A DNA stretch of 64,000 bases from Incurvaria masculella (Eukaryota; Arthropoda; Insecta; Lepidoptera; Incurvariidae). This document shows positions 42,270 to 51,724 of this stretch, in pieces; position 1 is the stretch's first letter, and each line of letters starts with the position of its first letter. The translations under genes and the position numbers were made by a program. The DNA lies in contig OX335660.1 of NCBI GenBank assembly GCA_946894095.1, forward strand, positions 6,825,001 through 6,889,000. The letters are read 5' to 3'. The notes beneath the pieces are model-generated. The model searched no databases and was not told where the DNA came from. It worked only from the letters and a program-made list of their open reading frames with translations.

Positions 42270-42871
42270 ACCTGTTTACCATTATTCGGCGAATACTGAA
42301 CTTATATCGAATCGAGAAAATCGAACCGACCATTACCATTCCGTGCGGCCGCTCCATTAATTCCACTATGCATACTAATGCCGACCGAGCAGCAGGGACG
42401 CCTGTTATTATGTGTACCGGTTGTACAAACAGGTCGTAAACATTCCGGGTTCACTCGACCGGCGCTGCGCTGCTTTGGGAGACCATACGCCCACTCGCCC
42501 CTAATTTTGTATGGGTCCACTTTTAGACTTCCGCCGCGCACACCGAATGCACTTGGCTATTATGAGATCACATTGCACGTTGGATAGATTAGGACAGCGT
42601 TTCCCGAACTTTTTTTTCCATGGCCTAGTTATATTGATCCTTCGTGACCCACTAAATAGCTTAGTACATATTCTAGCGTGTAGGTAAAATAAAAAAAACG
42701 GGCAAGTGCGAGTCGGACTCGCCCACGAAGGGTTCCGTACCATAAACACCAAAAAAATCACGGGTTTTGTATGGGGCCCCCCTTTAATTATTATTATTTT
42801 TTATTTTACCTATTTGTTGTTATAGCGGCAAAATAAATACACACTCTGTGAAAATTTCAGCTGCCTACCTA

Positions 42872-43893
42872 TTGTTTATTCATCATCCATTGACAGTACA
42901 CTGCACTCGGATTTGTCATATTTTATCATTAGCCAGTTCGGGGAAATCCCAGCGAAGAAGAACTGGAAAGAAACTCCGCGGGTTTTTTTTCAACGTCCAC
43001 TTAGTCAAAATTTACAAAAGTATTTAGACTCACAGATAAACACGCTAAATTAAGGCGCTAGGACTAGCCAACTACTCGCGCCATACAAATGCACTTTTTA
43101 ACAAATGTAATAATATGTAGTGAAACGCTTCAGCAAATCCAAATAGAACTCCAGACTGATAATGGATTGTTAATATTTTTTGATTCCATCATTTATTTAA
43201 ATAATAATAAAAATAAAAAAGTTATTTTTTCTCATTAGAAATCAGAAAGTAATTCGATTTCTAGATATAAGCAAAAACAGCATATATGCATAAACAAAAA
43301 GTTTCATTTGCTTTTAGATTTCTACATTTAGTCAAAAAAGTTCGGAAATGGACACCGTTTCCGCAATGTATTTTGTATAGAAAAAGGAAACATACATTAA
43401 CGAAAATAGGTTGATTCCTAGACAAGGAATCATATATTGTAAGAATGACACTTATAATCGTCAGACTTAGTTAGTTAACTTGGGGTGCCTCGTCTAACTT
43501 TGCGATTTGGCTAGTACCAGGCCCTTAATATGAATTGACGAGAATCAACAATTCATGTCATATTTATTTTTATTTTTATTGAAGAGAATTAACAGCGGTA
43601 ACATACATAGGTACATACGAACACATTCTAATATAATAAGACATATTATTTATGCTTATGCTACCCCCAAAAACAATTCCCATTTATTACCATTACATAC
43701 GAACAAGAAAATGTAATCAATAATAAAGAAAAACGTTTATAAAACGAACTAAAAAGTATAACAAATAAAAGTAATTTCTCTTGCCCCGATATTGATGACA
43801 AATTAACAACCAAAATAAAAATAAAATATAGCCTAATTAGTAACAAAATGTAAACTTTTTACCAAAACAGAACAATTCAACAGTTAATGACAA
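42872..43893 (-). mobile_element. Retroposon-like insertion inside family A
   Basis: On the minus strand it ends with family R sequence and a GATGATGAATAAAC tail (42872-43020), like a LINE 3' end. The other part (43529-43893) is AT-rich with an AATAAAAATAAAAATAAA stretch. It is split by a TTAA MITE. No reverse transcriptase is visible, so a truncated or composite element is likely. Confidence 0.45.
43054..43524 (+). mobile_element. Family G TTAA MITE, full length
   Basis: 471 bp with TTAA at 43050-43053 and 43525-43528, same termini as the 31.6-kb copy and only scattered substitutions. Confidence 0.87.
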
Positions 43894-44127
43894 CTATTAC
43901 GGTTCATGAGATACAGCCCTATGACAGACGGACGGACGGACGGACGGACAGATGGACAGCGGAGGCTTAGTAATAGCGTTCCGTTTTCACCCTTTGTGTA
44001 CGGAACCCTAAAAAAATTAATAGTTACTAAATCTTTAATGCCTCCTTTTAGCTTATGCTTGCGCACAAAGTTAACCGAACACGCGTTGTGTTGAAACAAT
44101 GGGAGTATTTTTGTGTTCATGGGACTT

Positions 44128-44560
44128 TTTAACAGACTTCAAAAAAGGAGGAGGTTCTTAATTCGTTTGTATGTTTTTTTTATGTTTGATTCCTTAGAAC
44201 TTTCGCCTGGGTGAACCGATTTTGATGATAATTTTTTTGTTGCTTCCCGTGTGGTCCCATTTGGGTTTAGTTCTGACGATAATATCCATGAGAAAATCAT
44301 ATAAATCTTAAATTTGCATAAGTATTTGCGCGACAAATGCACGAATAACTCAATATAACGCCAACCGATTTCGATTATTCTTTTTTATTGGAAAGGACGT
44401 TTACAAATTAGTTAGTGTACGTCAGATTCACTAAAAATAAACAAATAAAAACAAGTCAGCGTCCACCGACACGAAAAATTACAACAATCGTAACTACAAA
44501 AATGGCAATTATTTTTTACTTTTTAGTGCTTTTTCTATGAAGTCATTTTTTTTTTAATTT
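44128..44560 (-). repeat. Family K
   Basis: Starts TTTTAACAGACTTCAAAAAA and ends near TTTTTCTATGAAGTC. Contains the GTCCACCGACACG block that forms the loop-proximal arm in the 18-kb copy, here without the palindromic partner. Confidence 0.65.
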
Positions 44561-44862
44561 TTTTTAGGACCAACATTTGGCAGAAAGTATGGAAATTCTT
44601 CCGGGTCGCCGCCAAAGTTGTTACGAATGCAATACGTGTCCGAGTGTGGTCTCCGTTGACCGTGGCATGGTCTTCAGAAACTGCGAGGATTTTTTACCGA
44701 GGATTTTTTTTCCTGGCCCGGTACCGGGTCTCGACCAACCATTTGGGAAACGCTGGATTAGGATATTTCATGTTGTCTAAATCTGGGGACAGCACACAGT
44801 CCAAGTGACTGCACCATACAGATTAACAATTGCGTGTTTCTAAGGCTTCATTATCACTTCCT

Positions 44863-45165
44863 CGTCGTAGTTCTAGGGCGCGGGGGCTTGCTTTCTATGC
44901 TGTGAAGGTCTTGAGATCGATTCCCGCCCGGTTCATGACCCACATTCTTTCTATTTCCGAGTTGGATAAGTGCATTTTGTCACGAACGCGAGTTCGGAAT
45001 CCATGTGAGACACTAGGTCCTCTTCCCCTACTGGGTGGTAGGGTTAAGCCCGCCCGGGTTGGTACGATGGCATTGGATGGAAAGAAAAATCCGTGTTTTC
45101 CATCCAATTCATTGTAGTCGTGCTCATAAAGGGATGGTCCTTGCAGTGTGTTGGACTAATATCAC
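44863..45165 (+). repeat. SINE family D with tRNA-like head
   Basis: Head with TAGTTCTAGGGCGCGGG and B box-like GAGATCGATTCCC (44913-44925), then the body (GGTGGTAGGGTTAAGCCCGC, GTTTTCCATCCAATTCA, CGTGCTCATAAAGGG). The tail is degenerate. Confidence 0.65.
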
Positions 45166-45189
45166 GAATCATAGAATCTTGCTATGAAA

Positions 45190-45300
45190 TAAAATCCAAC
45201 TCAGAAATAAAAAAGAAAGTGGTGTCTGAACGTGGCGGGGATTTGAACCCATGGCCTCTGGGATGGAAGGCAAGTGCACCCCCGCCCCAGAGCGAGAAGC
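45190..45300 (-). repeat. SINE family D head, inverted
   Basis: GTGGTGTCTGAACGTGGCGG, ATTTGAACCCATGGCCTCTG, and a GCAAGTGCACCC end correspond to the head and upper body in reverse, so two D copies lie tail to tail here. Confidence 0.5.
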
Positions 45301-45387
45301 TCATAATGGATCTACCTCGCTCGTAATGGATCTCTGTTGCTTAGCACTATCTTGTCGGCGCTTTGACGAATTTAAAAGCTCTTAGCT

Positions 45388-45785
45388 GTTCGGGTCGCCT
45401 CCATAAAGTCCAAAAATCGGCTAAGTGCGAGTCGGACACGCACACGAAGGGTTCCGTACAATCGTACAAGATTTGACACACAAAAATCACGTTTTCAACA
45501 ATCAAATTTGGTGTTATAGCGGCAAAATAAATACACACTCTGTTAAACATTTTGGGCTGCCTACCATTTACGGTTCACGAGATACAGCCCTGTGGCAGAC
45601 GGAAGGACAGCGGAGGCTTACTAATAGGGTTCCGTTTTCACATTTTGGGTACGGAACCCTAAAAAGCATTAGGTCCAAATCCCAGAACATCCAACAGTGT
45701 GTATTTTTCGTTTGTAATATAAAATTCGCATAATCTAACCTAACCTAACCTTGTGCTTTTTGGACCTTATGATGCGTCCCCAGCT
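45388..45785 (+). repeat. Family J, split by family A
   Basis: CGCCTCCATAAAGTCCAAAAA (45397-45412) and 45668-45785 (AGGTCCAAATCCCAGAACAT through GGACCTTATGATGCGTCCCC), with a CTAACCTAACCTAACC array at 45738-45754. Confidence 0.65.
45413..45667 (+). repeat. Family A inserted in family J
   Basis: Forward copy with head and tail, but a shortened centre (the GGGGCCCCATAC block is missing) and nearly no array (GACGGAAGGACAG). Confidence 0.78.
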
Positions 45786-46237
45786 GTTCCACTTTTAGGG
45801 CCGAGTGCACGAAAGGACAAAATATCAAAATAAAACCTCAACGTATGATGGAACACGTCACTTTGTATGGGCAGTATGGAAGGAACTCCATGCGTTTCAC
45901 TAAAAGTGAAGTGTTTGAACATTTATTAAGGTCGGCCCGTAAGCATCAGAAAATTTCGCCTCCCATACAAACGTAGTTTACTAATCATTTGAAAACCACT
46001 GTTCCAACTTATTTGATATTTGGTATCTAATATTAGGCTACAAATATCTGTGTCTGCATGTGCCTTTGTTTTTTCGGTAAATGTATTCTGGGTCAAACCA
46101 CAGAGAAAACTAAATTTGTATGAAGATTTTCTTTTTGCTATAATTTCATTCGGTTTGAATTTTTCAAAAAAACAAAAGCGTGCAGACACAGATATTTGTT
46201 ACCTGATATTAGATATTATAAATATCCATTTGATTGG

Positions 46238-46347
46238 TGTTATATACTGGCCACGCACAATCCAGACATGTGAAGTTTAGAGAAATGACACCTATCAATG
46301 TCAATGAAAATAAAACCGTTTTCTCCTCAAATTGTGTTTGCAATAAT
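46238..46347 (+). repeat. 5' LTR of Mag element
   Basis: TGTTATATAC start, GCAATAAT end. Contains AATAAAACC (about 46309) as a possible poly(A) signal region. Confidence 0.85.
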
Positions 46348-46359
46348 CTGGCGACGAGG

Positions 46360-46905
46360 ATGACCACAATGGATACAAGAAAACTAAAGAAAACACGCGC
46401 CTCATTACGGGGTATATTAACCAAACTAGAAAACTATTTACAAACTCAAGAAACACTTTCATACGAAGAAACCCAAACAAGACTTGAATCGCTCCAAGAA
46501 ACACTACGGAAATTACAGGAAGCACAGCATACAATAGAACTGGAAACACCAGACGATGCACTACAAGACGAGATAGAAACCAGGTACGAATTTGAAGAAA
46601 CATTCACAAAATTAAAAACAAAACTTTTAATATTACAAAATAGAAGCCACCAACCTACGGCGCCCCTACAAACACTGACATTACAGTCACAACCGAATAT
46701 GAACGCACAGCAAGAACGAGGCCCAAAAATGAATTTGCAGCCTCTTCAAGAAAAAGAAACCTTTAAAAACTTTACTAAAAGACTAACTATATATTTCTTA
46801 ATCAAGATGATCGAAGACGCTAAAATGAAAGTGTACACCTTAATTCACCGGAATTACACGAGAAATTACATGATTTGTGTTCCCCGGATGACCCACTCGA
46901 TATGA
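46360..46905 (+). CDS. gag: gag, N-terminal part (frame-broken)
   Basis: The first ATG after the LTR is at 46360, within the primer-binding region; another is at 46369. The product starts MTTMDTRKLKKTRASLRGIL and is rich in Lys, Glu and Gln with heptad-like Leu spacing (residues ~20-90), consistent with a coiled-coil capsid leader. The frame ends at 46905, but homologous gag coding continues from about 46840 in the -1 frame of the next CDS. The break (46838-46850) lies mid-capsid, before the zinc knuckles, so it is more likely a mutation than programmed frameshifting. Confidence 0.8.
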   Translation: MTTMDTRKLKKTRASLRGILTKLENYLQTQETLSYEETQTRLESLQETLRKLQEAQHTIELETPDDALQDEIETRYEFEETFTKLKTKLLILQNRSHQPTAPLQTLTLQSQPNMNAQQERGPKMNLQPLQEKETFKNFTKRLTIYFLIKMIEDAKMKVYTLIHRNYTRNYMICVPRMTHSI

Positions 46906-49900
46906 ATTTCATGGAACTAACAAAGATACTAGACGAATATGTAGACCCAAAACCTAGCATATGGGCATTACAACATAAATTTATAACGCGCATGCAATGC
47001 GAAGATGAATCTGTGGCAACATACGCCTCAGAATTGAAGAAACTTTCTATCAACTGCCAATTCAAATGTCAAAATTGTCAGAAACACACTCTAGAAAGCT
47101 TCCTAGCCCTACAATTTATTCGAGGATTGAAAGACAGTGATATTCGAACAAAAATTATGCAAGAAAGAGACACACCACCATTTGCAGAATTAGTAAAAAT
47201 TGCTACATCTATAGAATTGGGAAAATCGGAGAACATAAGAATATCTGCCGACATTAACAAATATGCTGACACAGTAAACAGAATCACGAACTCATCCAAT
47301 ACACCTAATTATCAACGAACGTCAATCTCACAACCAAGGAAACAGCTATCTTATCCGATCAACATAAGAGATTTAAAAGGGAAATGCTTTCGATGTGGCA
47401 AGGATGACCATCGTGCTAACGAGTGTGGGGCTATCAAATCTACTTGCCTGAGATGTAAGAAAACTGGTCACCTAGCGCGAGTCTGCCTGCAACATAAGCT
47501 AAATAACAATCAACTAGACGACCATACAAGTAACATGAGTAATGAAAGTATGGGGGAGATAAACCTCATTAAAAGTGAAATTTCTGAAAAATATATGATC
47601 ACTGTAAAATTAGAGAACAAACCAGTTTGCATGGAGTTTGACACGGGGGCAACTTTGTCATCGATGTCACTCAAGCATTACAAAGACCTAAACATACGAA
47701 ACACAATATTCAAAACCGAAATGAAATTAAGAACATACACAGGCGAAATCATCAAACCTGCAGGGGTAACATACATCAAAGGAACTTATAGAGACCAGAC
47801 TTTCAATGGAAAGTTATACATCATCAATCAGAATGTTGACCCTATCTTTGGCAGAAGCTGGATGAAGGAAATAAACGTGAAACTAGCAGACATGAGATTA
47901 CTTCAAACTACCGAACGACCCACCAAACTGGACGAACTACTAGGAGAATATTCAACAACAGTATTTAGATCCGACTTAGGAAAAATACCCAACTACCGAG
48001 CTCATTTACATCTTAAGGATAACACGCAACCTATCTTCATAAAAGCTCGACGCATACCGTATGCCTTAAAAGAAAAGGTTGATAAAGAAATTGAACGACT
48101 ATGTGAAGCAGGAGTCATCAGCAAGGTAGATCACTCAGATTGGGGCACCCCAATCGTACCAATCGTGAAACCAAACGGTAGCATTCGACTTTGTGCAGAC
48201 TACAAAGTCACTCTTAACAAAGTCATCAAGGACGAACAATACCCCATTCCTATAATAGAGGATATATTTACAGAAATGAACGGAGGTAAGTACTTCTGTA
48301 CCTTAGATATTACCCAGGCCTACCTCAATATGGAAATGGATGAAGAAAGTGCCCTTTTACAAACATTAAACACACACAAAGGTACTTACAAAGTCAATCG
48401 CTTGATGTTTGGAATCAAAGTAGCACCGAGCCTTTGGCAGAAATTTATGGACCAACTACTTCAGGGACTAGACGGAGTCAAATGCTTTTTTGACGATATT
48501 ATTATTCAAGGAGCCTCAGAAGATCAACTTTTAACTCGATTAAAACAGGTCTTACAGCGACTTAAAGAAAGTAACCTTCGCCTTAACAAAGATAAATGCA
48601 ATTTTTTTAAAAGTAACATTAACTACCTTGGACACACAATTGACAAAGACGGTTTGCATAAAAACCAAGACAAAATAAAGGCAATAATGAATACGGAAAG
48701 ACCTACCAATGTAAACGAACTACGAACCTTCCTAGGGATGGCAAATTACTACCACAAATTTATACCGAACCTTTCATCTATAACGAGCTCCCTAAATCAA
48801 TTATTAAAGAAAGAGAAAGATTTTATCTGGACGTCTAAATGCGAAGACAGTTTCAATAACATTAAGAATGAAATTGTGAGTGGAAGAGTACTTATACATT
48901 TTGACCCAAGTAAGCCGCTAATACTAGCCACTGACGCTTCGCCAACAGGATTAGGAGCTGTCCTGTCGCACAAATTACCAGATGGCTCAGAAAGACCAAT
49001 CGCCTTTGCATCAAGATCACTTTCATCCAGCGAAAAGAAATACAGTCAAATTGATAAGGAAGCCACGGCTATCTACTGGGGCATAAAAAAATTCTTCCAT
49101 TACTGTTACGGCCGAAAATTTACATTGATAACGGACCATAAGCCCCTCACATCAATTTTTCACCCGCATCAGACGTTACCACCTCTGAGCACAATGAGAT
49201 TATTCCATTATGCACATTTCTTATCAGGATTCAACTACGACGTAGAATACAGACCATCATCAAAGAATACAAACGCCGATTACCTATCAAGATTTCCAGT
49301 AGAAATCGTAAAACCAACCTCAATAGACCAACATTGCGCATTCCAATTGCAACAGATTAATATTCTGGAAGTTCGACCAGATATTATAGCTTATGAAACA
49401 AAAAAAGATGAGGAACTAAAAACATTACTTGAAGCACTGCTAACAGGACAGTCATTAAAACAATATGGTTACAATGATAATGAATTTACACTTCAAGATA
49501 ACTGCATATTGAGAGGAACACGAGTGGTAATACCACAGACGTTACGCGCGCAAATACTTGAAGAACTACACGCCGGCCACATTGGCATGCTTAAAATGAA
49601 ATTACTCGCACGCAGCTACATATACTGGAAAAATATCGATAAAGACATCATGGAGAAGGTGAAATCCTGTAGAGCGTGCCGATTGGAACAAAATGAATCT
49701 CCAAAAGCACCTTTACACCACTGGGAACAACCTACTGGTCCCTGGCAAAGACTACACATCGATTTTGCGGGTCCAATCCTAGGACAGCAACTTCTAATAA
49801 TTGTAGACGCTTTCACAAAGTGGGTCGAAGTTTTCCCAACAAAAACTACCACAAGTTCCTGGTGCATCCTTAAACTAAAGGAATTGTTTTGCACATTTGG

Positions 49901-50501
49901 TACACCATACACGTTGGTATCTGATAACGGACGGCAGTTTGTGTCTCAAGAATTTAAGAATTACCTCTCCAACTGCGGAGTGACACACAAGACGTCTGCG
50001 CCGTACCACCCAGCCACCAACGGTCAAGCAGAACGGTACGTGCAAACCATTAAGAAATCACTACGCGCAATGGCAGGGGAGAAAGGCGATCTTAAAGATA
50101 AACTTCTTGTTCTAAAGACCAGACTCCGACGTACACCAAGTCAGAACGGACCGACTCCCTATGAACTGATGTTCAGTCGAGATGTAAGAACAAAGTTGCA
50201 CGTCATGTTCAGAGATCCGTCCGCACCGAAGACGTCCATGTCGAACAATACTACACCTCCTACCCGGTCATATATAGTAGGCGACCGAATACAGGCGAGG
50301 GCTTACTCCGACCCGAAAATAAGATGGGAATTCGGCACGATAGTACGCCGGCTAGGTCGACTACATTATGAAGTGAAGACCGATGGGGGAACCTTGTGGC
50401 GCAGGCATCTGGAGCAGTTGCTGCCGGCTCCAAGAGTGCAGCAGCCAGGAATCGCCGCGGAGGACTGTTATATACTGGCCACGCACAATCCAGACATGTG
50501 A
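46875..50501 (+). CDS. gag-pol: gag C-terminus plus pol polyprotein
   Basis: About 1,208 codons numbered from 46875; the frame is open from ~46823 and this start is nominal. Residues 1-165 are the rest of capsid. Two CX2CX4HX4C zinc knuckles lie at 171-184 and 191-204. Protease has DTGA at 256-259. RT has LCADYK and the catalytic CFFDD at 537-541 (F where most gypsy elements have Y or L). RNase H has LATDASPTGLGAVL with D687. Integrase has the HHCC zinc finger (H899, H902, C932, C935; the unusually short H-X2-H spacing is noted) and D963, D1017, E1053 with exact D35E spacing. A GPY/F-like RWEFGTIVRRLGRLHYEV lies near the C-terminus. The frame ends 36 bp inside the 3' LTR. No stop or frameshift after 46875. 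Products would be the enzymes for cDNA synthesis and integration. Confidence 0.93.
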   Translation: MCSPDDPLDMNFMELTKILDEYVDPKPSIWALQHKFITRMQCEDESVATYASELKKLSINCQFKCQNCQKHTLESFLALQFIRGLKDSDIRTKIMQERDTPPFAELVKIATSIELGKSENIRISADINKYADTVNRITNSSNTPNYQRTSISQPRKQLSYPINIRDLKGKCFRCGKDDHRANECGAIKSTCLRCKKTGHLARVCLQHKLNNNQLDDHTSNMSNESMGEINLIKSEISEKYMITVKLENKPVCMEFDTGATLSSMSLKHYKDLNIRNTIFKTEMKLRTYTGEIIKPAGVTYIKGTYRDQTFNGKLYIINQNVDPIFGRSWMKEINVKLADMRLLQTTERPTKLDELLGEYSTTVFRSDLGKIPNYRAHLHLKDNTQPIFIKARRIPYALKEKVDKEIERLCEAGVISKVDHSDWGTPIVPIVKPNGSIRLCADYKVTLNKVIKDEQYPIPIIEDIFTEMNGGKYFCTLDITQAYLNMEMDEESALLQTLNTHKGTYKVNRLMFGIKVAPSLWQKFMDQLLQGLDGVKCFFDDIIIQGASEDQLLTRLKQVLQRLKESNLRLNKDKCNFFKSNINYLGHTIDKDGLHKNQDKIKAIMNTERPTNVNELRTFLGMANYYHKFIPNLSSITSSLNQLLKKEKDFIWTSKCEDSFNNIKNEIVSGRVLIHFDPSKPLILATDASPTGLGAVLSHKLPDGSERPIAFASRSLSSSEKKYSQIDKEATAIYWGIKKFFHYCYGRKFTLITDHKPLTSIFHPHQTLPPLSTMRLFHYAHFLSGFNYDVEYRPSSKNTNADYLSRFPVEIVKPTSIDQHCAFQLQQINILEVRPDIIAYETKKDEELKTLLEALLTGQSLKQYGYNDNEFTLQDNCILRGTRVVIPQTLRAQILEELHAGHIGMLKMKLLARSYIYWKNIDKDIMEKVKSCRACRLEQNESPKAPLHHWEQPTGPWQRLHIDFAGPILGQQLLIIVDAFTKWVEVFPTKTTTSSWCILKLKELFCTFGTPYTLVSDNGRQFVSQEFKNYLSNCGVTHKTSAPYHPATNGQAERYVQTIKKSLRAMAGEKGDLKDKLLVLKTRLRRTPSQNGPTPYELMFSRDVRTKLHVMFRDPSAPKTSMSNNTTPPTRSYIVGDRIQARAYSDPKIRWEFGTIVRRLGRLHYEVKTDGGTLWRRHLEQLLPAPRVQQPGIAAEDCYILATHNPDM

Positions 50502-50575
50502 AGTTTAGAGAAATGACACCTATCAATGTCAATGAAAATAAAACCGTTTTCTCCTCAAATTGTGTTTGCAATAAT
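50466..50575 (+). repeat. 3' LTR of Mag element
   Basis: Identical to the 5' LTR over 110 bp. The pol stop codon (50499-50501) lies within it. Confidence 0.85.
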
Positions 50576-50689
50576 TGGAATAGCGGTTTTCCAATGATTA
50601 GTAAACTACGTTTGTATGGGGAGCATAGCTTGCGGGCCGTTCTTAACTCAGCCTTGTCTTCGTGCAATCGGGGCTTAGTCGACTTTTCA

Positions 50690-50975
50690 CAAGGTCTGTA
50701 ATATTAATGCCCGCCCAGACCTCTATCGACCTTCGTCGCGAGCCGACGAAGCCTCGGGCATGTACCGTCAAAGGAAGTCACGTGAATTGATAGTTCGACG
50801 AGTCACGTGACCTAAAGTCGACCCCCAAGTCGCCCCCCTGCCTAACGCCCCTAAATCACCCCGAGCTCTGCGCCGCTGGATCACGTTGATTGGGAGCAGG
50901 CTTCGCTGGCGGCGTCACGTGCCGCACGCTGGAACGGGGGCAGTCACGTTGTTGAAAACACGTGACATTTTTTTC
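50690..50975. promoter_or_regulatory. CpG-rich region with E-box cluster
   Basis: Four CACGTG motifs at 50779-50784, 50804-50809, 50916-50921 and 50959-50964, the first two in full TCACGTGA palindromes, plus CACGTT at 50882-50887 and 50945-50950. Such E-boxes bind bHLH factors (USF/MITF/TFEB, CLOCK-CYCLE in insects). Function and target gene unknown. Sequence is GC-rich and outside recognised repeats. Confidence 0.45.
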
Positions 50976-50981
50976 TCTTGA

Positions 50982-51375
50982 GGCGCTAGGACTAGCCAAC
51001 TACTCGCGCCATATAAATGCACCTTTAAACAAATATATGTAGTGAAACGCCTCAACAAGTCCAAATAGAATTGACTTTTAATTTTAATTTTTCACCTTAG
51101 AAATCTGAAAGTAATATGATTTCTAGATATAAGCAAAAACAGCATATATGCATAAACAAAAAAATCCATTTGCTTTTAGATTTCTACATTTAGTCAAAAA
51201 AGTTCGGAAATGGACACCGTTTCCGCAATGTATTTTGTATAGAAAAAGGAAACATACGTTAACTATAATAGGATGATTCCTAGAAAAGGAATCATACGTT
51301 ATTGTAAAAATGACACTTCTAATCGTCAGAATTCGTTGTTAACTTGGGGTTCCTCGTCTAACTTTGCGATTTGGC
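50982..51375 (+). repeat. Family G, diverged and truncated
   Basis: Starts GGCGCTAGGACTAGCC but is flanked by TTGA, not TTAA; has an internal deletion (around 51040-51085) and lacks the last ~16 bp, where family H begins directly. Confidence 0.75.
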
Positions 51376-51722
51376 TGTCGTTACCCTATCAATTGCCCAT
51401 ACGATAACGTTGCGGGCGATAACTGTTTGCTATGAATGATTTACTAGGTTTCTAAAATTTGGGATTTTAAAATATATTGTCGAAACGTATATCTGTATGT
51501 TTTTATATTTTTTTATTTACCTTGTAGACATAAGAATTAAGCTGTCTTAAGTGAATAAAATCTGACAACTTTTAGGGGTAAGGAACCGGTAGGGTCCGGA
51601 AGATTATTACGCTAGTTTAATTAGCAGTCGGCGCGCAAAATACATAGCGTCTTGGCCAATGGACAAAGAGGCATTTCTTCTGCAAATCTCACAGCCATTT
51701 GTCATCACGACATTCTTAAGAG
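51376..51722 (-). repeat. Family H
   Basis: Reverse copy from CGTTACCCTATCAATTGCCC to TCATCACGACATTCTTAAG, including TTGGCCAATGGACAAAGAG. Abuts family G without spacer. Confidence 0.65.
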
Positions 51723-51724
51723 TC

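Larger units (their letters stand above)
42694..44018 (+). repeat. Family A, split by a ~1-kb insertion
   Basis: Head half at 42694-42871 (to GCTGCCTACCTATT) and tail half at 43894-44018 (from CTATTACGGTTCATGAG, with (GGAC)4). The two halves are exactly contiguous in other copies; CTATT occurs on both sides of the insertion as a likely target duplication. Confidence 0.75.
42595..44755 (+). mobile_element. hAT-like element with nested insertions
   Basis: Starts CAGCGTTTCCCGAACTT and ends ATTTGGGAAACGCTG (13 of 15 terminal bases inverted-complementary), flanked by the perfect 8-bp duplication GATTAGGA at 42587-42594 and 44756-44763. TIR sequence and 8-bp TSD are hallmarks of the hAT superfamily. 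No transposase is visible. Its own sequence is 42595-42693 and about 44561-44755; the rest is family A, a retroposon-like block, family G and family K. Confidence 0.82.
46238..50574 (+). mobile_element. Mag-type Ty3/gypsy LTR retrotransposon
   Basis: 4.3-kb element with very short direct LTRs (46238-46347 and 50466-50575, 110 bp, identical; the last 1-2 bases are shared with the target). TTGG or ATTGG flanks both sides. Domain order is gag, zinc knuckles, protease, RT, RNase H, integrase, diagnostic of Ty3/gypsy. The short LTRs resemble those of Bombyx Mag (family knowledge). No envelope frame. A primer-binding-like TGGCGACGAGG starts at 46349, only two bases inside the LTR and overlapping the gag start. 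The sole obvious lesion is a frame break in gag. Confidence 0.92.
45930..50642 (+). mobile_element. Family P TTAA MITE interrupted by Mag
   Basis: Parts 45930-46237 and 50574-50642, flanked by TTAA at 45926-45929 and 50643-50646. Terminal blocks GGTCGGCCCGTAAGC and GCTTGCGGGCCGTTC are inverted copies. Longer than the 12.8-kb copy at its left end, where an additional GTAGTTTACTAATCATTTG segment pairs with the right end. Confidence 0.85.

Noticed and set aside
46838..46905. Programmed -1 frameshift between gag and pol
   Set aside because: The overlap is within capsid, before the zinc knuckles, and I see no slippery heptamer at the point where homologous coding switches frame.
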